64,000 bases of DNA from Fomes fomentarius (Eukaryota > Basidiomycota > Agaricomycetes > Polyporales > Polyporaceae). Position 1 is the stretch's first letter; the number at the start of each line of letters is the position of its first letter. Position numbers and translations under genes: made by a program. The DNA is taken from the NCBI GenBank assembly GCA_022606135.1, contig JABYQN010000007.1:1054001-1118000 (forward strand). Direction: 5' to 3'. This document shows positions 47,287 to 58,970 of the stretch, piece after piece. The notes below the pieces were generated by a model, which saw only the letters and a list, made by a program, of their open reading frames with translations, did no database searches and was not told the origin of the DNA.

Positions 47287-49456
47287 CCGTTCACGACTCT
47301 TCACATGCTGTATAATGGCAATGGTATTACGACGATGTATATGTATGAAGAATCTACTCTACTTCACTCGACCCCCGGACCTGATCACAAGAACGAACGA
47401 TCCTCTGCCTTGCGTGTCAATTGCCGCTTCCGGTCACAACGTTTCATCCTCGTGCACAGGACTCTTCCCGGCATCGTTCTCGCATCTGGCATCAGCCGGC
47501 ATCTTGAACGACGCTACAGCTGGGATATTCCCAGTGCCATCCTCTCACCACATTGGGAGTCAGTGGTGCCCACCGTGGTTCTCCCCAGGAACAGAGCCAA
47601 AACTTCCCAATGACTGAGAAATGCTTGAGGACACGAGTCTGGTCGCAACCAATACCGGTGAATCGCTGAGATGCAAACCTCGTTCACACAGCTTGGGACA
47701 GTATGCATGGAAGGTACACAACACCACATGTACGAGGAGGACGAACTACGTTGCAACTCAATTGGGGGGCCCATACAGTCGAGCGAGATCTTCAGATATG
47801 AACGAGTGAATACATCTACAGAAGCTACATTGAGCATAACAGGGACGTGAGCCTCCTGGACGCTACGATAATATATGTAATATGTACGTACACTATGCCC
47901 AACGTCTAACGTCCGAGTAAGTTCAAAGATGAGTATCTGTTAGCCAACGCTTGAAAGTTGCAAAGCACAGGGAAGCTCACTCCCGCTCGAAGAGCATTCC
48001 AGATATCCTCGAAACATTCATCGACTTCTAGAGGGGTGAGGTCTATGCCCACTCGCCATGGCGACCACGCAATAGTCCGGACTTTCGGGTGTGAACATGT
48101 TTTGTGGGACCGAGCGAGTGCGAGTGCGTTGGGACTTTCGAGCAATGATGGAGAAGAAAACATACGTGTTGATTTTTCTGGCAAACCCAACGTGCACCGG
48201 CGGGTCGCTTATGATGATGCGAGGATATCACAGAATGTGTGGATATGGAGTGAAGTGTGCGTGTGCGGGTGTGCGTGCATGTGTGCGTGCGTGTGTGCGT
48301 GCGAGGTTCCTACTATTGCTACAGAACGAGATGAAGCGATGATGCTAAGCAAGCAGGGCACAAAGCGCGAGATCAGATGGGCGATAGTCGGATGGATCAA
48401 TACGGGGAGTGGACGCGGGGGAACGACCGCAGGAGGGGAGGTTGGAGGACGGCAGAAGAGTCGGATAGCGAACGTGCAAGACTGGACAGATGGTTTTGAG
48501 TTAACACCCCAGAATAACCCTGTGTAAGTAAATCGGTAAGATCTAGCACATGTGTGTGCAGCAACTACGATGAGACACAACAACAACGGTCAAACGACAG
48601 ATACTACCACTGCATCCCCCTACCACCCTTCCGGCTTGCCCGCTAGCCTCAACGCTCGCCAACTCCTTCCGGCGGTCACCCGTCCCGCCTTCCAACATTC
48701 GGGATACTCGGCTACTGTGTATTGCTTCGCTGGCCTGTCGGAGGTACTCTCTGCTGGGGTGTCCCCCAAGCATCAGTACTTCGGGAAATCCCTTAATGAA
48801 CTTATGGTCTTAATGGGTCTTATGACAAGTACTCAAGCTCCCCTTAATAGTGCCAGGGTATGGGACAAGTTTGCACTATCTAGACAATTTGCCCCTCTGA
48901 ATACACTACGTAAATATTCAACTGCCAAGTTTTCCTCATCGGCCACGACAGCACACAAATGACCATTGTACAGGGCCAGAATGGGTGATGCCGTCAGTTT
49001 GAAACATCTCTGTTGCTATGTTTCTCTCATGCTGAGACACGTGGGACAATATTGCCCTCATAATGGCTCAGGGAAATGTTCAGCACCTTTACATTTCCAC
49101 TGATGTTCACTGCTCGGAAAATGGGCTTCCCGCCGTGATCTTGATTCTTAATTGCCTCACTACCTACCCCCAAGCTCACAACAGACAGTGCACTGCTTTG
49201 GAACGTCCTCACACTTTTGAAATCTGGGACTGTATGCTCACACTCATGTTTTACATCATGCCAGAGGTAAGAGTAACGTCTTTTCACCCCATTCCCTTGC
49301 AATGCAAGATGTGTAGCATAACATCCACCTACGATAGCGAGTGCATCATCTATCAGAATTCTGTCATATTTGATGGCCATGCACACAGACATACATGAAA
49401 GTGTGAAGCACCAGTTGCCAGTACGGTGGAAGCTCGTTGATTGAGCCATCCCCCCA
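47287..49456. other. intergenic, no gene recognised; left flank of the transposon island
   Basis: 2.2 kb after the GH30 stop. Contains a GT-rich microsatellite (48255-48304) and frames of up to 190 codons with no domain. A 140-codon minus-strand frame (49027-49449) ends against the first CATCAGG terminal repeat and could be a relic of an older insertion. No gene is supported. Confidence 0.4.
48255..48304. repeat. GT/GC-rich microsatellite
   Basis: Imperfect run of gtgtgcgtgc-type units over about 50 bp in non-coding DNA. Confidence 0.85.
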
Positions 49457-50734
49457 CATCAGGAATATGTCACTTACTTGAAGAGGTACTTGAAGTCAAG
49501 CTTAGCTACTTATCACAAGTAGTCGAACTTGACATCAAGTTCAACAACTTGCATCTAATTGACAGCTAAGAGGTTAGAAAACATCGGAAAACATCATGGT
49601 AACTGTTTGTGGCTGTTTGGATGCAAGCACCTCTCACATGGAGACCCCCGGTGCTTTCCACTTTGTCCATTTTTTTGTTCCTCTCGACTCTCCTGTCTGG
49701 TGTACTAGCTTGCTCCCCCTTGCTTGATTGTTATGTGCCTCCATTCTGACTGTGTCTGCCTCATCTGGTTCTGGCTGTACACCCATAATCTGGCATCTAG
49801 TGCACTGGCTCGGCTGGGATTTGCCGCCACGTCTGGTCTTTGCTGTCAGCTGGGAACTGCCGACACGTCATGGTCTTCTGTCGCTGACATGCTCAAACTG
49901 CAGCTGGAGCCAGTCTTCCAGTAGATCGATAGACTGCATGAGGAGGATGGGAAGGTGCTTGTGTGTTTGGATCATGGGCTATTGAGGAGCGCAATTGTTA
50001 TGGTGTGTCCCTTTGTATGTTTTGCTCTCTGATACCTGGGTTGTCATCTGGGTGAGTCTCTTTATTTCAGTGCTGCACATATTTGAACTGTAGGAGTTGA
50101 ATGTGAGATGTGGACTTGCAGGGTCCCAAATGTCCCAGGAGCCAGTGGATGCACCAGATCCAAAGGATCCCCATTATGTCTTCCTCTGACCAACAGGGTG
50201 ACGTTCAGAGCTTGTTGCTTCAGAGCACAACATCTTATGTGCTGTAAGTTCACCCATTGCCCATTTGTAATGCCTGGCTGAAAATGGAATGTGCGGGAAT
50301 TGCACCACGCACAACTGTTGGACTAACTGTCCCATTTTCCCAGCTAGTTACAGCACCCATAGCCTCAACCTCACAGGTGGACAAGGCCCAGTCTTGGTAC
50401 TTTTGGCTCCGTGGGTAACCGTGACACGGTCACTTCGTGACCTGGCTGTCACACCATTGCATCCCCATGTAGAGTCTCAAGGGCTAATGAAGTCCCTACA
50501 CTCAGTATCGACAACTTGCTACTCGTTGTTGAACTTCTGGTCTACCGGCTGTGCTTGGACCAGAGTTGTGTACACTTGTTTATGGTCATATGATTAGATA
50601 GGCTGTGTTCCTACTTACCATTTATGGTTGTCTTTGTTCTCCTACTGTACTTTCCCATGACCATATGGTTACTGTGCATTCCTGTGCGTACCAGTGCATT
50701 CTACACTGCACCGGACTCTTCTAGACCTTATGTC

Positions 50735-50852
50735 TGACTCATGCTATGACTGTATCTGACTCATATGCCGATATGGACTCTGACTCATCGTCTTATGGCT
50801 ACATGTGACTGCTTCATTCGCTGACTCATGGACTCATCCCTCATGTATAAAA
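50735..50852 (+). promoter_or_regulatory. promoter-like cluster: four TGACTCA sites and TATAAAA
   Basis: TGACTCA occurs at 50735-50741, 50757-50763, 50781-50787 and 50822-50828, followed by TATAAAA at 50846-50852. TGACTCA is the consensus of Gcn4/CPC-1 and AP-1-type bZIP factors. No coding sequence follows directly. It lies inside mobile element C and looks like a transposon or LTR promoter (inference). Confidence 0.5.
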
Positions 50853-50887
50853 GCAGTCCCTTCTTCGCCTCTGCTCTTCAGTCGTTC

Positions 50888-51047
50888 GCTCACTGACTGA
50901 AGAGTAAGTCTCTTACCTACATATGCTCTACTACTTCTTACTGACTTAGTACTTGTAGTCTCTCTCTGTTGTGACTTACAGGTACTTCACTATGCAATAT
51001 AGTCATTTGCTCACTGACTGAAGATCTCTCTCTGTTGTGACTTACAG
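50888..51047 (+). repeat. split direct repeat downstream of the TATA box
   Basis: gctcactgactgaaga at 50888-50903 and 51009-51024, and ctctctctgttgtgacttacag at 50960-50981 and 51026-51047. The second copy is the first with about 57 bp removed between the two blocks; the first-copy spacer begins with gtaagt-like sequence. Confidence 0.8.
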
Positions 51048-51166
51048 TTGCTCCTCGCCTTACAGATTCAGAGTTCATCACTCGTTGCTGTCAATCAGAT
51101 TGCCTAGAATGTCTACCAGGCCCAGCTTGCCCCCACTGCTTTCGCTTCTGCTTACCGCCGTGGCTA

Positions 51167-51497
51167 CATCAGGACTTCCCCAGATCTCTTAGTCTCTTAG
51201 GACCTCTTAGTTCACCAGTGTGCCAACAGGATTTTGATACTGTGACTCGATTTGAGCTCCAATTTAATTACAAATTTGCACACATATTCTGTTTGTCCTC
51301 CCAGTCTATTGTACAAACTTTGAGAGCGGGACACAAGGAATTGCTTCTGCTATCGAGCGAGCATGAGTAGGGTCTGGAGACCTCTTAGGCAGCCCTGTGG
51401 CTGTGCATTAGCACTGGTATTCTCTTAGTTCTTAGGACTTCTTAGGACTTCTTAGGACCCACCTAAGAGACCTAAGAGATTTGGGGAAGTCCTGATG
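51167..51497. mobile_element. 331-bp MITE-like element A, nested in element C
   Basis: Ends catcaggacttcccc and its inverse, with inverted similarity continuing through aatctcttag for about 30 bp; flanked by TA on both sides (51165-51166, 51498-51499). The interior has repeated cttagga motifs and no coding capacity. The first seven bases match the ends of elements B and C. Confidence 0.75.
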
Positions 51498-52018
51498 TAG
51501 TTAGTGCAGTGTTAGCTGCTCTAGTACTGGACACTGGGGGCTTTGCATATGACCGTTTGCTACCTATAAGACCATTAGTAGTAGTTGCTGTACCGTATTT
51601 AGCAAGGTACAATTGTGCAGAGTTTAGACCGCTTTGTGTGCTGTGTGCCGAGTGCCTGCCAGAGATGTGGTGCATATTTGATAGCTGCACTTGCTATCCT
51701 TCTGTCCGTATTTGGCTGGATACTTACAGCACTTTACAGAACTTATCAAGTATAAGTACTTGACTCAAGAGACCCCACTCAGCTTGACACAACTATGGAA
51801 CTTTTTCTACTTATTGAACTTGACCGAACTTACAAGACTTGGTCAAGTAGCCTTCAAGGACATGACATATTTCTGATGCAAGGCTCGCACAGGACAGTGG
51901 AGTGTGGGGTTTTCACCCTCCGATCCAGTCCCGTGATGACTCCGTAACTGTACCTCCTGTACATACTTCACTGGTTCTGAGACATCCAGGCTATGCTAAC
52001 ACAAGTCCCTGAGGTTCT

Positions 52019-52026
52019 GGCACCAC
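52019..52026 (+). repeat. 8-bp target-site duplication, left copy
   Basis: ggcaccac, repeated exactly at 56155-56162 on the other side of the hAT element. An 8-bp duplication is the hallmark of hAT insertion. Confidence 0.92.
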
Positions 52027-55000
52027 TAGTGATGTGCCGGGCCGGGCCAGGCTCAGCTACCCAGGCTTGGGCCGGGCTTTTGGAGGCCAAGGCTTGCTGA
52101 CATCTCAAGCCGGGCCCTTATTGGCAGCTCAGGCTGGGCTCAGGCCAGGCCGGGCTCAAGCCCGGGCTTGATAGAGTATAGAGTGAATATCAGTACACGT
52201 CAAAGAGGTTGTAAATACACGTCGTCGTCATCAGAATCATCATCGTCACTTTCTAAGTCATCAACAATGCCATCCCATGACTCATTGAGCTCCTGGCTAC
52301 TAGGAGGATCAGCAAGTCCTATGCCATTACCATCTGTCTCATGATCTACGTCCATCTCGATAAGCTCATCGTTTACGGTTTGGGTCTCGCGGAACAGAAG
52401 ATCCCGCCGCAATGTGCACTTGAGGCCTTGAAGTGCTTCGACGATATCACCCTTCAGTCGATTGCGGCGCTTGCTAATGGTGATACCTGCTGATGAGAAT
52501 GCTCGCTCGCTCGATACTGAGGATGCCATGATGGAAAGAACGTCCCGGGCCAGAGAGGCCCACACAGGGTAACGTTTGGCATTGAACTGGAAGTAGAGAC
52601 ATGTGAGCATGGATATATGAGTGATGAACGAGTCAGAGACACAGTCTTGGAGGTAAGCACTTACACCCCACCATTCAATAATGCTCATATCTCCGAGATA
52701 ATCCGGTGACATTAGATAGCTGTTGAAGTTGAGTAGCCAGGCCTCATCATCGGTGCCTGCTGCTGATGTGTTGGTGGATGAACGGATGGGAATACCAATT
52801 GGAACATCATTGTCCGAGTCATCATCAGACAGCTCACGTTTGAGGCGTGCATACTTAGATTGAGTGGACTTCCCATTTGAGGACGTCTTTGTGCCTGATG
52901 ACGTTGAGATGCTGTCCGGATACAGCTCTGAGTAGCGTACTTTGTACTATTAGTGAAGTATGTGTCCGTCAGTAGTAATTCGAAGGCATACTGATCTGAA
53001 ATGACTGCGTTGACTAACCGCTTCTCTAGCACGTTTTATGACATCGTCATACATTGCCTGATCCCAATGTTGTTTGATGTGACTTGCTTTCTGAGAGGGA
53101 TCAAGTACTATTGTACGAAGCATATAATCAGTACCAAATCAGGCAAATCAAGAGAATAAGTCAGCACATACACATTGCAAGCATGTACACATCTGAGATG
53201 GACGTCTTGTCATAGTACTCCGAAATCTTGGCTAGGCCAGCATCAATCGCATCTGCAAATGGTGCATACTTGTCACGCAAAGCACGGCGGGACCATGCTT
53301 TATGAAGCGCCTCCAGAGCAGGAAGACCATGGTGCAGGGTGGGATGATTGTCTGATGAGAATGACTGCTGTGCGTTGTCAGCATGCTATGTGTTCTTATA
53401 TCAGTAAAATGCGGACATTGCAAGAAAAATCAGAGGAACGTGAATGATGGTTGTCAAAACTCACAGCGAGAAGATCTAGTAGCGAGTGAAGCCTTGTCCA
53501 CTCATGTGGAGATAACTGCAGATCGAGGAGCTTCTGGCAGCGCTCATGGTCAGTCTCTTCAGTCGCAATAGCGACAATAAACTTGTCAACGGACTATCTG
53601 AAAGCTCAGTGTGACGAAAGCGGTACAAGGGATATCATGCACGTCTTTCAGACGTTCAGCACAGTCAAGCATGAGATATGTTGATGACCAGCGTGTCGCA
53701 CTGTCAAGTAGGAGCTGGTGGGGCTTCTTAACTCCGCAACGGGCCTGTACCCGCTTGAAGAGCTCCTTACGCTTGGCAGACGAGCGTTCCTACATGTATG
53801 GAGCATGCACAGTCAACATCAAGTCAGTGAGACTCAGATCATGATTCAAAAAGACAGACCTTGACGCAGACAGTCCTTATCAGACCAACCTCATCTCGAC
53901 GAAGCTGAGTACCACATGAGACGTGAAGCTTGGAGTCAGGAGTGGCAGGGTCGTAATGCTTTGACTTGGAGTAGGCCTCCAGAAGTGCTTGCGTCGCAAG
54001 GTTTATGATATGTTCGAGACATCTATGACAGTCCACATTTGGTAAGATACTTGTCTGCCAATATCACGTAGCTCAAACGCACCGCACACGACGCTCCTTT
54101 GCGTCATAAGGCTTTCCAGTGGTCTTGCCAATGTGGAGTGCAAATTCACGCATCATGGTGCCGTTGTTGGTCGCATTGTCGCATGTAACATATCCAACCT
54201 GATATGTGCACGTCGGGGCGACTGTGAGAGATGCAAAGTTCAACACACATCATGATACAAGACACGTACCTTGTGCTCAATCCCAACCCGTGCAACAACC
54301 TTGAACAGCGCCTGGCCTAGTCTCATTCCATTGTGCGAATTGTTGAGCTGTACAAACCCAAGGAGCGCGTTAGACAAGCTCCAGACCCCTATCGACGTCT
54401 CCTCCACCCAGTGACCAGTGACTGCAAAATAGCCGTTGGTGTTTGAGGCCTGCCAAGCATCGCAGGTTAAGTTCACCATTCCAGACACTGCCTTGCTCTG
54501 ATGAGAGTGACGGACATGGGTCTCAGCACACATCACAGCAAATTAGACAGGAAACATACGTTCAGTCGCTCACGAAGTCTTCTTAGATGATATCCTTGAA
54601 CCGGTCAATGATTGCGGCTCGTGTCTGCTTGCGGTTTGGGATACGAACACCATCAGTGGCCCGTGCAGCGATGTCAATCATATTTTTGAATGACCGATGT
54701 TCAAGAGCTTGCAAGGGCTGCGTAGAACACATGAGTGCTGTCATTATTGCCATGAGACTAGGTCAGCCATTACTTACTTGATCTGTCTCGACAAGCCAGT
54801 CAATTGCAGCTTTTCGGAAAACGCCGTGTGAGTACTTGACAACACGAGGTGGCGGAGGACGTTCATGGAGATGTGGATCAAGCCAGGTCTGATCTTTTCT
54901 GTTCGCCTCCGAGCGATGGGCAGCACTGTCACTCGGAAGCATAGACACAAAGCCTGACTGCTCTGTCCATGCGTGGTATGCACCCTAGAAGCGATAGACT

Positions 55001-56154
55001 CTGGGACTCAATTATTCATCAGACAGCTACAGTAATAGGATGACAGACCTCGTGAAACTTCTCGAGGTGATGACGGATTGTACTGACATCTACCACTAAA
55101 CGACACTTTAACTTCTTCTTCCTGTTCATGACCACAGCGTGCCAATACGGAAGTTTGTAAGACGTGATATGAAGTACGGAGACGGTAACATAACATACCG
55201 ACACATACGACAGTCACGGAAGCGCTTTCCATCCTCTGTATAGATATCCGAGCAGAAATTCTTGACATTGGCTGTCCGGTCATCTCGTCGGACTTGTAAG
55301 GGACTGCTTGCGTCAAGAAGTTCGATGTCCTTGAGAAGGCCGGATGCATCAACAGCAGTCAGGTCGCCCACATCACTTGGAGATTGCACTGGTGCTGTTT
55401 CATTTGTGAATTATAAGTCCAGACAGTGGTTGGCACGCACCAGAAGACGACTTCGCCCGAGGCCGCAACAGTGGTCCCTCCTCATCTTCAACCTCAACTA
55501 CCGATGGAGAACGGCGGGATCTCTTGCTCCGTTCTGGGAAGCAGTTCATCCGAACTGTGTAGCCGATGAGAAAAGAAGGGTACATACCATCAGCCTGGCT
55601 AGGTCCTGCCGCATCTGTTCCTGTACGTTCTGAACTCTCGCGGTCCTCCTGGAATGCATCTCTTGCTGAACGTTTGCTCTTGCTGGGTGCAGGTCTGCTA
55701 GCAGTCGTCTGAGATGTAGTCGAGTTTGAATGCTTGTCAGGCTCGGTTTGTGTGTGAGAAGATGCAGAGTCTGAGGCGGTGAGTCTGAAATGAGCTGCAA
55801 GCCGCTTGTGGGAGGAAAGCTCATGGTCCGCGGCGTTACTGGGGTCTGCGAGCTTCCCTGACGGATTCGATGACCGCTTCGGGCATTCAGCCATTATTTC
55901 CGGGTTGACAGAACCTTAACTCTGTGTGTGACTAACCGCATCTTACACAACTACTGTACAGTTTTCAGCCACCCAGATCCAATCGTATGCAATCAGTCGT
56001 GAGGCCCGGGCTTAAAGGTCAGGCTCGGGCTCTCAGACACTGAAGCCGGGCCCTCAAGCCCTATAGGCCCACTACACGGGCCAGGCTGGGCTGGGCTTAT
56101 AAGGGCCGGGTACCCCGGGCTCATGGGCTTGAAGCCTGGCCTGGCACATCACTA
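52027..56154. mobile_element. complete hAT-superfamily DNA transposon
   Basis: A 4128-bp element with ends tagtgatgtgcc and an exact inverse copy (ggcacatcacta), an identical 8-bp duplication on both sides, and subterminal arrays rich in GGGCC/CCGGGC motifs at about 52030-52170 and 56000-56140. One transposase gene occupies the minus strand. The perfect target duplication and near-complete transposase indicate a recent insertion. It sits between the CATCAGG elements C and B. Confidence 0.95.
52200..55894 (-). pseudogene. hAT transposase, nearly intact, one apparent frameshift
   Basis: Multi-exon gene starting at 55894 (MAECPKRSSNPSGK). In order: a Ser/Lys-rich N-terminus; a BED-like zinc finger (RDCRMC, then KCRLV...IRHHLEKFHE, spread over exons at about 55200 and 55060); an RNase-H-like core with LTCDAWQASNTNGYFAVTGH and CLEHIINLATQ; and a C-terminal hAT dimerisation domain, YPVWASLARDVLSIMASSV then SSERAFSSAGITISKRRNRL, in the last exon (52200-52712), ending in an acidic DDDDSDDDD tail. 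Short GT-AG introns separate at least nine exons. Near 54590 the frame after RFKDII hits a stop, while the continuation RRLRERLN lies in another frame: one base appears lost. Apart from that the gene looks functional, so the lesion is young or a sequencing error. Confidence 0.85.
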
Positions 56155-56162
56155 GGCACCAC
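56155..56162 (+). repeat. 8-bp target-site duplication, right copy
   Basis: ggcaccac, identical to 52019-52026; right boundary of the hAT insertion. Confidence 0.92.
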
Positions 56163-56274
56163 CTATTGTCGTTAACAAAAACACCCATCAGCGGCTACGT
56201 TCATCAGGTACACCTTGATGTTCAGTAGCACCCCAGCTGGCAGGAGCTTATTCAATTCAACGGATGTTCGCGGA

Positions 56275-56587
56275 CATCAGGAGATTCCAAAATCACTTAG
56301 GTCACTTAGATGGCATCCTAAGTAGTCCTAAGTAGTCCTAAGTAGCTAAGCAGTTTCGCCGCCTATGCACAGCCACAAACCTCCCCACTCGCGCTCGGGG
56401 AATAGCAACCGCAATTTTCATTGTATGGATGCCAAGATTTGTAGATCACATGACAAAGATGGCATAAACAAGCCTGCAAGTTCTCAGAAAATCGAATAAT
56501 TTGCAAGGACACAGCCGGAGGAACCATTTCGGGCCTAAGCTGTCCTAAGTTGTCTAAGGGCCTAAGTGATTTGCCAATCTCCTGATG
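56275..56587. mobile_element. 313-bp MITE-like element B
   Basis: Inverted ends catcaggagatt and the complement of aatctcctgatg, with similarity continuing into aaatcacttagg; bordered by GA on both sides (56273-56274, 56588-56589). Contains repeated cctaagtagt units near the left end. No coding capacity. Same terminal heptamer as elements A and C. Confidence 0.75.
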
Positions 56588-57426
56588 GAGGACGTAAAAC
56601 GACCAACCGGTTTTGGCACCGTAAGACAGAGGGTTTGGTTTGGTGCTCCACAGGGACAATCCACATCCGAATGCCGCAGGCCAAGAAGCAGCAGCCAAAT
56701 AAGGGTTGATCCTGTTGTTAGCAACGTGTCTGCAAAGAAGGGGCATCAGTCGGACAAACGAAGAGATCTTGCGTTGGGGCATATATCCACCATGGGTTTG
56801 GACAAGCATTATGGCTCTGTGACTGTTGTCCGACAATCATGGCCCCCGGTGCACATGGATCACCCGTGTAGAGTGAAGGGATTGACCTTACGGCATCCTA
56901 GGGGTAGTGATATCTGACCCGCGCGAAGGTAGAACGGGATGATATGGAAGACCTACCCGGCATGCACGGACGAACGATTCAACAAGAGAGCGGCGCAGTC
57001 AGTAAAGTCAAGTGATATGCTTGGAGTAATCTTGACAATTACATATGGCATTGGACACAAACATCTTCGATGCGTCCGAACTGCGACTCAGAATTTTCAC
57101 CAGGCCTTGTGCGTAGTAGAAAGTACTAGAAACAGAAGAGAAGCGCTTGGGGCCACATAACACCTTGCCTGGCGCGAGAAGCACGCGAACGCCCTAGAAT
57201 AAAGAATGAGTGTAACAGACCAAGCTCATGACGCAGCAGACTCACGAAGTACCCTGTTCCTGGATGTAGAAAACTTGCAGGAGAAACATGTTGAGCCGTG
57301 AGAGTTGACTGGTCAGATAGAACAGTGCTATGTATACAACGTCTATGCTACAAAGTTACCCGTAGATCGGAATGGGTGTCGTCCACTGGCGACCCTCGCT
57401 TGCCATGCTCCTCTCGTCGCAAACAT
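56588..57426. other. intergenic, no gene recognised
   Basis: Right flank of the transposon island up to the stop codon of the second BTB-like gene. No domain-bearing frame and no RNA gene noticed. Confidence 0.45.
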
Positions 57427-58970
57427 CTACTGAGAGTCCGAGTCAGCGGCATTCACAGCCGTGAGGTCTGCGAACCGGTCCGCCAAGCCTCCCTGCACCT
57501 CCTTTATCATGGCTTTCAGCGCCAAGAGCGCGCTACGCTTGCACTGCGGGGTCAGCGCACACGAAAGGTCCGCATGCATGAACAGCTGTCCTTCCATCGC
57601 CTTCAGCCTCCCGAGCACGTCCACGCCAGGGTACTTGAGCGTGTTCTCCGACTTGCCCACATCCATCCACACCGTCGTCCACGTCGCCAGGCACCCGTGC
57701 TGGTGGTATGTGCACCCATCTGGCCGCTGGAACGCGGGCGGGCTCAGCCGTAATTGTTCCCAGAGCCGCGTCAGTGACCAGTGGCCCGAAAGGAGCCGCT
57801 GCTTCTGTACGTGCGTGAGTACCGCAGGGGTGCCTGCCGTCGCCTCTCCGCCAGGCCCAGCAGCGGCCAACGCGGTCGCCGTGGTTCCCAGTCGTGACCG
57901 TGAGTACTGCTTACCGTCCTCAATGACGCCAGGGTCGAAGTCGTCCCCCATCTCGAGCAGCTGCACATAATACGCATAGCCCTGCAGCCGTTTGATGCCG
58001 CTCCTGTCCGCAATATCCAAGGCGTGCACCGGCCTAAGGTCACGGGAGACGATGCGCTCGACCCATTGTTCCGCGACGCAGTTGCGAAGTGGAGCGTGTC
58101 CACAGAGAAGCGCGACTTCGAGAACGCGTTTCATCCACGCCGATGAACAGTGACCTAGTGCGTATTGCGGCTGTGGAGGTCCGTGTAGGCCGGTGATAAC
58201 GTTGTACAACGCGCCTACGGCCCAGGTTTCGATCGACGCAAAGTGGTACTTGTTGGTCATTTCGGCGATGGTGAGTAGTCGTTCGACATTTGCTGCGGGC
58301 GTGTTGTAGATTTGGAGTTGCAACGGCCTAACATAATATGGCAAGAAGTAGCACCAGCGGACGTCAGCGGAGGACGAGGTTTGACGAGGATAGTACGCAC
58401 AGATCGTAGATGACAGACAGCAGAGCTCTAAAGCGCTCCACAGATTCCCCATAGAGTCGGATTGGGTTACTATCCGAGGTGCCTTCCGCGCTGTGGGAGG
58501 GGAATTCTTCGGCGGGCATGGAGAACATGTGTTGAAATGCGGACGAATCACGGCCTAGGAAATATCGATGGACCTACAATCGTGCAACGCACCCCGACAA
58601 ATGGAGGACGGTGTCGAGATCAGCATCGGGATCAACATTTAGGGACATAAACCACAAAGGTGGAGTGGCGGCGCGAGAAGAAAGAGCATTGTGTGGGTAT
58701 GACACTCACTCTGAACAACGTGTTGTCCACGCGAAGCACGCAGTCGGCGCTGTCGATATAGTACTCCCCATCTCTCATCTGTGCCTCTTCGTCTACCAGT
58801 GGCGACATGCTTGCGTTCTTCGTGACTGAACTAGCTCCACCTGCCGCATGTCTCTCCTCGCATCTGCCGACGTCGGGATCGTGAGAGCTATGGTCATACG
58901 TACCCTCACTTTGCCAATCCATATCTCCGGCGTCTGGGTCTTGATCTTGTTCTAAGTCTGACAGAGGCAT
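57427..58970 (-). CDS. BTB/POZ-like domain protein, copy 2
   Basis: Paralog of the gene at 16656-17988. Three exons: complement(57427..58327, 58401..58573, 58710..58970), 444 aa, with both introns in the same places as in copy 1. An acidic N-terminus (MPLSDLEQDQDPDAGDMDWQ) leads into the BTB-like part: GEYYIDSADCVLRVDNTLFR, then VHRYFLGRDSSAFQHMFSM, then SNPIRLYGESVERFRALLSV. The second half has MTNKYHFASIETWAVGALYN, LDIADRSGIKRLQGYAYYVQ, QKQRLLSGHWSLTRLWEQL and ends VNAADSDSQ. The conserved pairs LFR/VHRY and LFK/VHRS across intron 1 confirm the splice sites. Function unknown; adaptor-like dimerisation is inferred from the fold. It adjoins the transposon island but is intact. Confidence 0.86.

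Larger units (their letters stand above)
49457..51878. mobile_element. 2.4 kb DNA-transposon-like element C (CATCAGG terminal inverted repeats), non-autonomous
   Basis: The left end reads catcaggaatatgtca and the reverse complement of the right end reads catcagaaatatgtca. After a short gap both continue with cttgaag and tacttga blocks, so the inverted match spans roughly 40 bp. Both ends are bordered by the dinucleotide CA (49455-49456 and 51879-51880), a possible 2-bp target duplication. The interior has no transposase, but it has a strong-looking promoter (50735-50852), split direct repeats (50888-51047) and a nested element with related ends (51167-51497). The superfamily is uncertain. The region could also contain a solo LTR. 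Confidence 0.65.
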
